A DNA stretch of 64,000 nt. Source: Caballeronia megalochromosomata. GTDB taxonomy: Bacteria; Pseudomonadota; Gammaproteobacteria; Burkholderiales; Burkholderiaceae. The notes beneath the pieces were generated by a model that was not told where the DNA came from, did not search any database, and was given only the letters and a program-made list of their open reading frames with translations. Where the stretch lies: assembly GCA_001580565.1 (NCBI GenBank), contig LRBF01000258.1, positions 47,919 to 111,918 of the forward strand. Direction: 5' to 3'. A program made the translations under genes and the position numbers. Below are positions 9,633 to 17,691 of this stretch, in pieces. Numbering within the stretch: the stretch's first letter is position 1; each line of letters starts with the position of its first letter.

Positions 9633-10238
9633 ATGATTCGCTCGTCAACTCAATGGCCGCACCGCTCCATCACGCGTCTGGCGACATGCGCGGCGCTCGC
9701 CTTCGCGTCGATCGGCGGCGCATCGGCTCAGGATGCGGCGTCGACGCCGACCGCGCGCGGGGCGGCGGCGGTCGCGCAAGTGCAGGCGCGCGTCGTCGGC
9801 ATCGATCCGGTGACCAACAGCGTGTCGCTGCAAGGGCCGGCCGGACGCGTCGTGGACGTGGCGGTCAACCCCGAAATCGGCGATGTGAAGAAGCTGCAGC
9901 TCGGCGATATCGTGAACATCGAATATCGCAGCGCGCTGCTCGTGCGCGCGACGAAGGTGAAGTCGAACGGGATACGTCAGCGCATCGATACCGAAGCGGC
10001 GATCCCGGCATCGGGCGGCGTGATGGCGCAGGCGCGCGTCGTCGAGGTGATCGGGACGATCGAGCGGGTCGATGCGAAGAACCGGCGCGTGACCTTGCGC
10101 GGACCGAGCCACACAGTGACGCTCGACGTCGCGCCGGACGTTTCACTTGCGGGGCTGAAGGCGGGGGATACGGTGCAGGCGAAGTTCGAGTCGGCGACGG
10201 CGGTGCAGGTGTTGAGAGGCGGGCAAGGGATCAAGTGA
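9633..10238 (+). CDS. exported protein with two internal repeats
   Basis: 201 residues. A basic N-terminus and hydrophobic core end in an Ala-X-Ala site ('GGASA-QD', near residue 33), so the protein is secreted to the periplasm. Two copies of a small beta-barrel-like unit follow: about residues 48-110 ('ARVVGIDPVTNSVSLQGPAG') and 133-195 ('IGTIERVDAKNRRVTLRGPS'), both ending with 'GDxVxxxxxSA'. This repeat pattern resembles DUF5666/OB-like periplasmic modules. AAGGAGA precedes the ATG. Function unknown. Confidence 0.7.
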   Translation: MIRSSTQWPHRSITRLATCAALAFASIGGASAQDAASTPTARGAAAVAQVQARVVGIDPVTNSVSLQGPAGRVVDVAVNPEIGDVKKLQLGDIVNIEYRSALLVRATKVKSNGIRQRIDTEAAIPASGGVMAQARVVEVIGTIERVDAKNRRVTLRGPSHTVTLDVAPDVSLAGLKAGDTVQAKFESATAVQVLRGGQGIK

Positions 10239-10253
10239 CGATTTGATACGCTG

Positions 10254-10280
10254 CCCCGCTGCAATGGCGGGGTTTGTCAG
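10254..10280 (+). terminator. Rho-independent terminator
   Basis: Perfect stem CCCCGC (10254-10259) / GCGGGG (10267-10272) with a 7-base loop and a T-rich tail, 15 bases after the stop of the exported repeat protein. Confidence 0.6.
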
Positions 10281-10354
10281 TTTATGTGACCGCCCATCTC
10301 TTAACTGCTTCGTTATCCTACTATATTCACCTCTGACGAGTGAATGTGGAAGCG

Positions 10355-11491
10355 ATGTCTTGTTCGTGGGGCTTTCCCGAGTGGGGTTTTTCTTATAACG
10401 CGCTCTATGTGCCATTGACCTATGACAATTGGCACTGCGTCCTCATGCCTGATCGTGAGATACGCGATCCTACGCAGACATGGAATCGGCCGCCTTTTGG
10501 CGAAGCGTCACACCAACAGCGTAGCCATCGCGGAGGCTGGTCTGATTGGGATGATGATGACGAGTTTCACGATCACGGCTTCGGCTGGTCGTCCTGGCAC
10601 GATGACGACGACGATTCGGAAGAATCGATGAATGAGCGCATGGCGCGCGACAAACACGATTTTCTTCAGATGTTCAACGTCAGGATCGATCGGCGCGAGG
10701 CATATATGTCTCGCGAATTCACCGCCTACGTGAAGTTCATCCGGGAGCGCTTGCGCCTGTCGGCGTTCGATCTGCCCGTCGACGGAGCAGGTATCACGCG
10801 CGTGCTCAAGCGGGCTGTGAGCGACGGCCGGCTGATCCCGGCGATCAATCGCGACTGGTCGGGCCATCGGGCCGTGTTTCGACACTATGCCCCGCAAAAG
10901 TGGCCGGCCTCGGGCGGCGGGCTCGGCACTGGCAGTACGGGCAAGGCATTGACGTGGACGGAGTTCACAGCGCTGCGACAGGCCAAAGGCGAGTTGGGCG
11001 ATAGCGGCAGCGTGTTCGATGTCTCGTCAAGAGCAACGGATTTGGACGCCGCTGAATTCGCTTCCGCGCGCTTCGGTGCCACAGCGGGAAACATGCGCTC
11101 GGCGGGCACTGACTGGCTTGGTGTCGCCGCGAGCGTGGCGGGCGCGGCGGCGGGTGGCATGCTGTCGAGTGGCGACTCGGACGACGACAACTCCATGTTC
11201 AAGAGTTTGACCGATGGCGACACGCCGCTCTCGGGCGAGGCGTTCGAATACGAGCCCGATTCGCTGAGCGACGATACTTTTGATATTGCCGCCCGCAACG
11301 TCAAGATGACGGGCAATGAGCCCGGTGGTTTTCGCCTCAATCCGAACGGGCTTGATACCGATTATTTCGATGGCGATGGCAACCTGACCGCACAGTACCA
11401 TGAGAGTCACGGGGCGCCGCATGGCCACAACTATTTCAATGGCGAGCGGGACAAGGCGCACATTCCGATGTCACCGATTCCACAACGCTGA
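10355..11491 (+). CDS. putative polymorphic toxin / effector with Asp-rich linker
   Basis: 378 residues. No signal peptide. After a Trp/Tyr/Pro-rich N-terminus (1-50) comes an extreme acidic and His/Trp-rich tract (about 65-95, runs of four and five Asp). Residues 100-190 hold a helical block ending 'LKRAVSDGRLIPAIN' and 'VFRHYAPQKWP', of a kind found in large Burkholderia secreted toxins. Then a Gly/Ser/Ala-rich hydrophobic patch (about 250-270), and a C-terminal tip 'HGAPHGHNYFNGERDKAHIP' that looks like a His-rich toxin end. The genes that follow look like immunity genes. GTG at 10340 is an alternative start. AT-richer than the surroundings, consistent with transfer. The toxin class is not identified. 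Confidence 0.55.
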   Translation: MSCSWGFPEWGFSYNALYVPLTYDNWHCVLMPDREIRDPTQTWNRPPFGEASHQQRSHRGGWSDWDDDDEFHDHGFGWSSWHDDDDDSEESMNERMARDKHDFLQMFNVRIDRREAYMSREFTAYVKFIRERLRLSAFDLPVDGAGITRVLKRAVSDGRLIPAINRDWSGHRAVFRHYAPQKWPASGGGLGTGSTGKALTWTEFTALRQAKGELGDSGSVFDVSSRATDLDAAEFASARFGATAGNMRSAGTDWLGVAASVAGAAAGGMLSSGDSDDDNSMFKSLTDGDTPLSGEAFEYEPDSLSDDTFDIAARNVKMTGNEPGGFRLNPNGLDTDYFDGDGNLTAQYHESHGAPHGHNYFNGERDKAHIPMSPIPQR

Positions 11492-11506
11492 TGAGGCAGA
11501 TTAAGA

Positions 11507-11974
11507 ATGACTACGAGCAAAAACACATTCGGCTGGGAACTGGCACAAAATGGGGATCTGCTTCTGACAACACTAGGCAGCGACCCTTCATTTCATGACT
11601 CGTCTGTGCGGAGTCTGTGCTTGCAACGAGCGCGAAGCACGACTCTCGATGACGAAGGTAAGCCAATGTTTCCAGGGTGCGACCGTGACTTCGTTGATTT
11701 GATCCTGGAAATATTCCATAACCGATTCGGGCCGCGACCTGCGGAAGGTGACTCGGACTACCTCGTCACAGTGAAGTTTCTAAATGTCAAAACGGCGGAG
11801 ATCGACGCCAATGCCATGATGGAAGAGGCATGGATCAGAGATATTAACTTGACGCGAGAACCCAACGGATCGATCAAGTTCGACCTCAACCCAAACCTTG
11901 GCCTGGACATCGTTTTGACGTGTGAGCAGGTCATTGTTGAAGCCATCGAGCCCTATGACCGCGACGCACTGTGA
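11507..11974 (+). CDS. putative immunity protein, 155 aa
   Basis: Small acidic protein starting 15 bases after the putative toxin gene, in the position typical for an immunity gene. The second half ('YLVTVKFLNVKTAEIDANA', 'LTREPNGSIKFDLNPNLGL') has the beta-strand pattern seen in several immunity families; I cannot name one confidently. The last 168 bases (11807-11974) are duplicated about 0.9 kb downstream in degraded form. Overlaps the next gene by 20 bases. Confidence 0.55.
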   Translation: MTTSKNTFGWELAQNGDLLLTTLGSDPSFHDSSVRSLCLQRARSTTLDDEGKPMFPGCDRDFVDLILEIFHNRFGPRPAEGDSDYLVTVKFLNVKTAEIDANAMMEEAWIRDINLTREPNGSIKFDLNPNLGLDIVLTCEQVIVEAIEPYDRDAL

Positions 11975-12254
11975 CAATCGGGAGTTCGGACAATCCAGAA
12001 AATCCTTCGTAGTGTCCTACGACGAAGCGAGGGAACAACTCGTCGTCTGTACGATTGAAAATCGTGAGCTTACACCGCTACTGGACGTTTCGATGCGGGC
12101 CGAGTGGCCGCTTGAAAAGCTCAATCAAGAATTGACGGATGATGTCGCGCGTCGCTTGGGTGTAACAGCCCTATCGGTATTGGCCCTTCACAATCCAGAA
12201 CTAAAACCAATGCTCAAATTGACATCGTTGCCGATGCCCCCGATTGAGGACTGA
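11955..12254 (+). CDS. hypothetical protein in toxin/immunity locus, 99 aa
   Basis: Starts inside the end of the preceding immunity-like gene (20-base overlap in another frame), indicating translational coupling. Acidic, alpha/beta ('KSFVVSYDEAREQLVVCTI' then two helices). The frame is open to 11922; the start at 11955 is chosen because it is the first Met that reduces overlap. Perhaps a second immunity component; no family recognised. Confidence 0.45.
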   Translation: MTATHCDNREFGQSRKSFVVSYDEAREQLVVCTIENRELTPLLDVSMRAEWPLEKLNQELTDDVARRLGVTALSVLALHNPELKPMLKLTSLPMPPIED

Positions 12255-12351
12255 ACGCGACCGCTTCGAGAGACCACATCAAAGAATGAGCAAAGCCCCG
12301 ACGGCTGCGATCTCGTGCTACGACGCGAAAACATTTCCACAGTGACGCGAT

Positions 12352-12732
12352 ATGCCTGAAATCTCTAATCTTTATGGAAATTTTCATGACTGGCTCCTGG
12401 AAAGGATCATCGTTCGCGGCAGCGAAAACCGAAGGCATCCCGATACGCTCATTCTCGGCTTGTTTGATGATCAAGAAGGATTCGTTAGTGCCACATTCAA
12501 TGGCATGACCCGACTCGGTATCGAGGGCGGTGGCGCGTTGAACATTGTGAACTGTCTGGAGATAGTCGAACCAGACGCAGACGCATTCGATTTAGCACAG
12601 ACCCTTCTCTCCAAATCTGCACACGGTGAGCGCAGGGGACGGTATGTGGCCTATCTCTATTCGACAGTGGGGGCGGAAATCGCCGTCGAGTTTGACGAAG
12701 TGACGATTGCGACCGAAAAGCCAACGCCATGA
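12352..12732 (+). CDS. putative immunity-type protein, 126 aa
   Basis: Acidic small protein with an N-terminal 'NFHDWLLERIIV' block followed by beta-strands ('TLILGLFD', 'VSATFNGMTRLGI', 'ALNIVNCLEIVE'), the pattern of a widespread family of small proteins found beside toxins. Its last four codons (from 12720) lie within the degraded copy of the upstream immunity gene and its stop codon is formed by the repeat itself, so the original C-terminus may have been replaced by recombination. Weak ribosome site. Lower GC than neighbours. Confidence 0.5.
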   Translation: MPEISNLYGNFHDWLLERIIVRGSENRRHPDTLILGLFDDQEGFVSATFNGMTRLGIEGGGALNIVNCLEIVEPDADAFDLAQTLLSKSAHGERRGRYVAYLYSTVGAEIAVEFDEVTIATEKPTP

Positions 12733-12864
12733 TGGAAGAGGCGTGGATCAGAGACATTACCTTGACGCGAGAACCCAACGGATCGATCAAGTTCGACCTC
12801 AACCCAAACCTCGGGCTCGACATCCTATTGAGTCCATCGAGCCCTATGACCGCAACGCGCTGTG
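12720..12864 (+). pseudogene. truncated, frameshifted duplicate of the immunity gene 3' end
   Basis: 145 bases nearly identical to 11807-11974, the 3' third of the 155-aa immunity-type gene. Relative to that copy it lacks about 22 bases after 'GACATC', which shifts the frame, and it has no 5' part. A short ORF from 12729 begins 'MMEEAWIRDITLTREPNG' and then runs out of frame. Interpreted as a remnant of a former second immunity gene or of unequal recombination. Confidence 0.8.
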
Positions 12865-12879
12865 ATAGCGAGCAAAAAA

Positions 12880-12914
12880 TTATCCACAGTTTTTGTGGAG
12901 AGCCTTGTGGATAG
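12880..12914. promoter_or_regulatory. cluster of DnaA-box-like sequences
   Basis: A perfect consensus DnaA box TTATCCACA (12880-12888), followed by TGTGGAGAG (12894-12902, degenerate, opposite orientation) and TGTGGATAG (12906-12914, opposite orientation, one mismatch). TCCACA/TGTGGA (12883-12888 and 12894-12899) can also form a small hairpin. No replication gene is near, so it is not an obvious origin; it may titrate DnaA or be chance. Confidence 0.4.
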
Positions 12915-12985
12915 CCATGGGAGCATCGGCGCAACCCGCTGATCGGAAAGGCCTTTCCAACATGCATCGCCAACGTGCAGTCGTT

Positions 12986-13018
12986 CGAAAAAGCGAAACG
13001 CCCCGCAGGGCGTCTCGT
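12986..13018 (-). terminator. Rho-independent terminator of the rhamnose operon
   Basis: On the minus strand: stem ACGCCC/GGGCGT (plus-strand 12998-13013) with a 4-base loop followed by TTCGCTTTTT. It lies 28 bases after the rhaS stop codon. Confidence 0.65.
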
Positions 13019-13045
13019 CATCACCTTCGCAACAAACCCGCCGAC

Positions 13046-14059
13046 TCAAAAATTGAAGTTATCGATATTGGCCGCATCGAACGTCGTCGGCGGCCCGAGG
13101 ATCACTTCCCCGCTCTTGCCCACCGTCCGCTTACCCAGCTTGCCCGCATCGAACGAATCGCCTTCCTTGCCGGTGATCGTCCCCGACGCGAGGTTAGCCG
13201 CCGCGAACGCCGCGAGATAACCCAACTGACCCGGATCCCACAACTGGAACGCCTTGACCGTGCCGTTCTTCACGAACGCGCGCATCTGGTTCGGCGTGCC
13301 CAGACCCGTCACGACGACCTTGCCCTTCGCCGGCGAGCTCGAGATATAGCGCGCCGCCGCCGCGATCCCGACCGATGTCGGCGCGACAATCCCCTTCAGA
13401 TTCGGATACGCCTGCAACAAGCCCTGCGTCTCGACGAACGACTTCTGATCGTCGTCGTTGCCGTAGGCGATCTTCACGAGCTTCATCTTCGAATATTCGG
13501 GCTTCTTGAGCTCCTCCTGCATCCACTTGATCCAGGTGTTCTGATTGGTCGCGTTGGGCGTCGCCGAGAGAATCGCGAACTCGCCCTCGCCGCCGATCAG
13601 CTTCGACAGCAACTGTATCTGCCCGCGCCCGATCGCCTCCGAATCGGCCTGATTCACGAAGATCTGCCGGCCGTCCGGCGCCGTGTCGGAATCGAAGGTC
13701 ACGACCTTGATGCCCTGCGACATCGCCTTCTTCAGATACGGCACGACCGCGTTCGCATCGTTCGCCGCGATCACGATGGCGTTCTGCCGCTGGGTGATGA
13801 GCGTATTGATATAACTCACCTGCGACGACGCGCCCGCATCCGACGGCCCGACCACCTTGCCGTCGCCCTTCATCTCCTTGATCGCGGCCATGCCGCCGTC
13901 GTCGGCGATCACTTCGTACGGATTGTTGATCTGCTTGGGCAGGAAAGCGATTTTCAGGCCGCTCTTGATGTCGGCGGCGCTCGCACTGAGCGCGACGGTC
14001 GCGGCCAGCAGAGCCGCCGCCAGCACCGGGCCGCGCGGGAATCGAATGGGCTTTTTCAT
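13046..14059 (-). CDS. rhaS: rhamnose ABC transporter, periplasmic substrate-binding protein
   Basis: 337 residues with a signal peptide (residues 1-28, cleavage after 'ALSASA'). The mature part is a type I periplasmic binding protein of the ribose/rhamnose class: 'IAFLPKQINNPYEV', 'NAIVIAANDANAVVPYLKKA', 'VTFDSDTAPDGR' and 'GTPNQMRAFVKNGTVKAFQLWDPG' (partial landmarks). It captures L-rhamnose and hands it to RhaP/RhaQ. An AGGAG site precedes the ATG by 10 bases. It is the last gene of the rhaTPQS series, 74 bases after rhaQ, and is followed by a terminator. Assignment to rhamnose rests on the adjoining RhaM, rhamnose dehydrogenase and rhamnonate dehydratase. Confidence 0.88.
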   Translation of the reverse strand: MKKPIRFPRGPVLAAALLAATVALSASAADIKSGLKIAFLPKQINNPYEVIADDGGMAAIKEMKGDGKVVGPSDAGASSQVSYINTLITQRQNAIVIAANDANAVVPYLKKAMSQGIKVVTFDSDTAPDGRQIFVNQADSEAIGRGQIQLLSKLIGGEGEFAILSATPNATNQNTWIKWMQEELKKPEYSKMKLVKIAYGNDDDQKSFVETQGLLQAYPNLKGIVAPTSVGIAAAARYISSSPAKGKVVVTGLGTPNQMRAFVKNGTVKAFQLWDPGQLGYLAAFAAANLASGTITGKEGDSFDAGKLGKRTVGKSGEVILGPPTTFDAANIDNFNF

Positions 14060-14133
14060 GTCGTAAAGTCTCCTGTCATTGCGCATGACTGCGCTGGTTT
14101 GCAACGGATACCCGCAACGGACACCATACTGAA

Positions 14134-15138
14134 TCAAAGCGCCTGCGCCATCAGACGCTTTTCGCGCGCCGCCCGCCAGCGCGCGACCAGATTCGGTATC
14201 AACACCGACGAGAGCAGTAGCGCGCCCGTCACGATCGTGAGCGTTTCGCTCGATACATCCGCGAGCGTCAGCGCATTGCGCAACACGCCGATGATCACGA
14301 GCGACAGCAGCACGCCGATCATCGAGCCGCGTCCGCCGAAGATGCTCACGCCGCCGAACAGCACCGCCGCGATCACGGAGAGCTCGAAGCCCTCGCCGTT
14401 GTCGCCGCGTGCGCTCGTGAAGCGCAGCGTATAGACGATGCCCGCGAGCGCCGCCATCGCGCCCGACATCATGAAGAGCTTCAGCTTCGTGCGCGCGACG
14501 TCGATGCCCGAGAACTGCGCGGCGACCGGATTCGCGCCGATCGCAAAGAGGCCGCGGCCGAAAGGCGTCGCCTGCAGCAATACCGTGAAGATGATCGCGC
14601 CTGCAATCACCAGGATGAACGGCATCGGCAGGAAGGTATCGCCGAGCGTATTGATGCCGAACGCCGTGTACGACGCCGGAAAATCCGCGATCGCCTGATC
14701 GCCGAGCAGCACGTAGGCAAGTCCGCGAAACAGCGCGAGCGTGCCGATCGTCACGGCGAGCGACGGCAGACTGAAGCGCACGATCACGAGGCCGTTGAGC
14801 AGGCCCGCGAGCGTGCCGAACAGAAGCACGAGGACGATGACGAGCGGCATCGGCAAGCCCATGTGCCAGAGCACGCCCATCAGCGCGCTGGATGCGCCCA
14901 GCACCGACGCCACCGACAGATCGATTTCCGCCGCGACGATGATAAGCGTCATCGGCAGCGCGATCAGCGCGATCTCGGTGAAGTCCGCGAGCATGTTCGA
15001 GATGTTCGCCGCCGACAAGAAGAGCGGCGACAGCACGCGCCCCGCGACGAGCGAGACCACCAGCACGATCGCGAGCATCGCTTCCCATTGCAGATGGCGG
15101 CGTTTCGTCGTGGAGAGAGCGGAATCGGGTTTAGCCAT
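14134..15138 (-). CDS. rhaQ: rhamnose ABC transporter permease
   Basis: 334 residues with eight to ten hydrophobic segments; BPD_transp_2 family with 'IIVAAEIDLSVASVLG' and 'GEGFELSVIAAVLFGGVSIFGG' (the EAA-like coupling region). It forms the membrane channel with RhaP. The start overlaps the end of rhaP by 8 bases, so the genes are translationally coupled. Ordinary length for the family. Confidence 0.88.
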   Translation of the reverse strand: MAKPDSALSTTKRRHLQWEAMLAIVLVVSLVAGRVLSPLFLSAANISNMLADFTEIALIALPMTLIIVAAEIDLSVASVLGASSALMGVLWHMGLPMPLVIVLVLLFGTLAGLLNGLVIVRFSLPSLAVTIGTLALFRGLAYVLLGDQAIADFPASYTAFGINTLGDTFLPMPFILVIAGAIIFTVLLQATPFGRGLFAIGANPVAAQFSGIDVARTKLKLFMMSGAMAALAGIVYTLRFTSARGDNGEGFELSVIAAVLFGGVSIFGGRGSMIGVLLSLVIIGVLRNALTLADVSSETLTIVTGALLLSSVLIPNLVARWRAAREKRLMAQAL

Positions 15139-16174
15139 GATCGCGTTTCCTCATCATGCGGCGCGCGACCGAGCGCGCGAGCAAGGTATCGAGCGCGATC
15201 GCCGCAACGATCAGCGCGCCTTGAATCGCCTGCTGCCAGAACGGCGACACGCGCAGCACCACCAGTGCGATGTTGATCACGCCGAGCACGAGCGCGCCGA
15301 GCGTCGCGCCCGCGATCGTTCCGACGCCGCCCGTGATCGCGACGCTGCCCACCACGGCCGCCGCGACCACCTGCAGCTCGATGCCCTTCGCCGTGCTGGC
15401 ATCGACAGTGCCGAAGCGCGCGAGCCACAGCACGCCCGCGAGACCCGCGATCGCGCCCGAGAGCAGAAAGCCGATCATCACGCGCCGATCCACGCGAATG
15501 CCCGCGAGCCGCGCTGCTTCGGGATTCGAGCCGATCGCGTAATGCTCGCGCCCGCCGCGATACTGCTTCAGATACACCGACAGCGCAATCAGCACGATCA
15601 ACGCGATCAGCACGAGATTCGGCACGCCGAGCAACGACCCCGTGGCGATGGACGCGAACGCATCGGGCAGGCTCGTCGCGTTGATCTGGCCGCCGTGGAC
15701 CCACGCGTAATCCGCGCCGCGCACGATATAGAGCGTGGAAAGCGTCGCGACGAGCGAAGGCACGCGCCCGAACGTCACGAGCGCGCCGTTGACCGCACCG
15801 ATCGCAAGCCCGATGCCGATGCCCCCGAACATCGCGACGATCACCGGCATGTGCGGGAACATCACGAAGAGACTGCCGACCCCGTACGCCGATACGCCGA
15901 CCACCGACGCCACAGACAGATCGATATGCCGCATCAGCATCACGATCGTCATGCCCGCCGTGAGCAGGCCGATGATCGACACGTTGAGCAGCACGTCGCG
16001 CAGATTCTGCAGATTGAGAAAGTCGGGCTTGACCGCGGCCGTCGCGCCGATCAATACGAGCAGCACGATGAAGAGCGTCAGTTCGCGGCTCTTCGCGATC
16101 GAGACGGCGAGACTTTCGCGTTTCGTTTCGGTCGGCGGCATCGCGGGTAGCGTGGGAGAGTGTCGTGTCATCAT
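15131..16174 (-). CDS. rhaP: rhamnose ABC transporter permease
   Basis: 347 residues, RbsC-like permease with hydrophobic segments from about residue 30 and the family block 'MLMRHIDLSVASVVGVSAYG' plus 'VVAAAVVGSVAITGGVGT'. Partner of RhaQ in the inner membrane. The ATG overlaps the rhaT stop in an ATGA junction (16171-16174). A second Met one codon downstream is an equal candidate start. Confidence 0.88.
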   Translation of the reverse strand: MMTRHSPTLPAMPPTETKRESLAVSIAKSRELTLFIVLLVLIGATAAVKPDFLNLQNLRDVLLNVSIIGLLTAGMTIVMLMRHIDLSVASVVGVSAYGVGSLFVMFPHMPVIVAMFGGIGIGLAIGAVNGALVTFGRVPSLVATLSTLYIVRGADYAWVHGGQINATSLPDAFASIATGSLLGVPNLVLIALIVLIALSVYLKQYRGGREHYAIGSNPEAARLAGIRVDRRVMIGFLLSGAIAGLAGVLWLARFGTVDASTAKGIELQVVAAAVVGSVAITGGVGTIAGATLGALVLGVINIALVVLRVSPFWQQAIQGALIVAAIALDTLLARSVARRMMRKRDHG

Positions 16175-17682
16175 GCTGCGCGTCCTAGAGAGTCCGGCAT
16201 TGCGCCCAGGGCCGCGCTCATCACGCGTTCTTCATTCGCATCGGCGCGAGCGATATCCGCGCTGATGCGGCCTTCGTGCATCACGAGCACGCGATCCGCC
16301 ATGCCGAGCACTTCGGGCAGTTCGCTCGATATCATCAGCACGGCCATGCCCTCCTTCACCAGTTCCGCCAGCGTGCGATACACCTCCGCCTTCGCGCCCA
16401 CGTCGATGCCGCGCGTCGGCTCGTCGATGATGAGCACCTTCGGGTTCGTCGCGAGCCATTTGCCGAGCACGACCTTCTGCTGATTGCCGCCCGACAGCGT
16501 GCCGACGGGCGCATCGAGATCGCCGGCCTTGAGACGAAGCCGTTTGCCCCAGTCCGACGCGAGCGCCGATTCGCTCTTCGCCGTGATGAGTCCGTGACGC
16601 ATCAGGCGGCCGAGCACGGTCAGCGACGCGTTGCGCGCGATGCTCAGTTCCAGCGCGAGCCCCTGCGCGCGACGATCTTCCGGCACGAGTGCAAGTCCCG
16701 CGCGCACGGCCGCCGCCGGATGTCCCAGCGCGAGCTTCCTGCCCGCGATCTTCACTTCGCCACCATCGACCGGATCGATGCCGAAGATCGCGCGCGCGAC
16801 CTCGCTGCGCCCCGCGCCGACGAGTCCCGCGAGCGCGACGATCTCGCCCGCGCGCACATCGAAGGACACGTTCCTGAACACGCCTTCGCGCGTGAGATTG
16901 CGCACCGAGAGACGCACATCGCCGGGTGCGACCTCGGCTTTCGGATAGAACGTGTCGAGATCGCGGCCGACCATCTTGCTCACAATCGCATCGATGTTCA
17001 TGTCCGCCGTGAGCGCGTCGTAGACCTTCATGCCGTCGCGCATGATCGTCATGCGTTGCGTCAGCGCGAACACTTCATCGAGACGATGCGTGATGAAGAG
17101 AATCGCCGCGTCGCGCTCGCGCAAGGCGCGCACGATCGCAAACAGCCGTTCCACTTCGGGCAGCGAGAGCGCGGCGGTCGGCTCGTCCATGATGAGCACG
17201 TTCGCATCGAGCGACAGAGCCTTCGCGATCTCGACGACCTGCTGATCCGCGATCGACAGCCCGCGCACGAGCCGTTGCGCCCGCAGATTCACGCCGAGCG
17301 ACGACAGCAGCGCATCGACTTCGCGATGCATCTCGTCGTAACGAATGCGGCCGAAGCGATCGCGCGGCTGACGGCCCATATAAATGTTCTCGGCGATCGA
17401 GAGGTCCGCGAAAAGCGTCGGCTCCTGATAGATCACGGCGATACCCGCATCGCGCGCCTCGGCGGGATTGGCGAAGCGGCGCGCGACGCCTTCGACGAGC
17501 AGTTCACCCGCATCGGGCTGATACACGCCCGCGAGCAGTTTCACGAGCGTCGATTTGCCCGCGCCGTTCTCGCCGAGCAACGCGTGCACTTCACCGGGAA
17601 AGAGTTGCAGGCTGCCATCGCCGAGCGCGCGCACGCGGCCGAACGATTTGCTTGCGTGCCTGAGTTCGAGTCTTGGCGTCAT
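16171..17682 (-). CDS. rhaT: rhamnose ABC transporter ATPase (two ABC domains)
   Basis: 503 residues, duplicated ABC ATPase of the RbsA/MglA class. The N-terminal domain has Walker A GENGAGKST (37-45), a signature region 'LSIADQQVVEIAKAL' and Walker B 'VLIMDEPTAAL'. The C-terminal domain has the usual degenerate P-loop 'GLVGAGRSE', intact signature 'LSGGNQQKVVLGKWL' and 'VLIIDEPTRGID'. It powers sugar import with RhaPQ and RhaS. It begins 9 bases after the lactonase stop codon. Confidence 0.92.
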   Translation of the reverse strand: MTPRLELRHASKSFGRVRALGDGSLQLFPGEVHALLGENGAGKSTLVKLLAGVYQPDAGELLVEGVARRFANPAEARDAGIAVIYQEPTLFADLSIAENIYMGRQPRDRFGRIRYDEMHREVDALLSSLGVNLRAQRLVRGLSIADQQVVEIAKALSLDANVLIMDEPTAALSLPEVERLFAIVRALRERDAAILFITHRLDEVFALTQRMTIMRDGMKVYDALTADMNIDAIVSKMVGRDLDTFYPKAEVAPGDVRLSVRNLTREGVFRNVSFDVRAGEIVALAGLVGAGRSEVARAIFGIDPVDGGEVKIAGRKLALGHPAAAVRAGLALVPEDRRAQGLALELSIARNASLTVLGRLMRHGLITAKSESALASDWGKRLRLKAGDLDAPVGTLSGGNQQKVVLGKWLATNPKVLIIDEPTRGIDVGAKAEVYRTLAELVKEGMAVLMISSELPEVLGMADRVLVMHEGRISADIARADANEERVMSAALGAMPDSLGRAA

Positions 17683-17691
17683 GCGTTTCCC

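Noticed and set aside
12880..12914. DnaA-box cluster as a chromosome or plasmid origin
   Set aside because: No dnaA, dnaN, gidA, parAB or rep gene and no long AT-rich unwinding region nearby; kept only as a site cluster.
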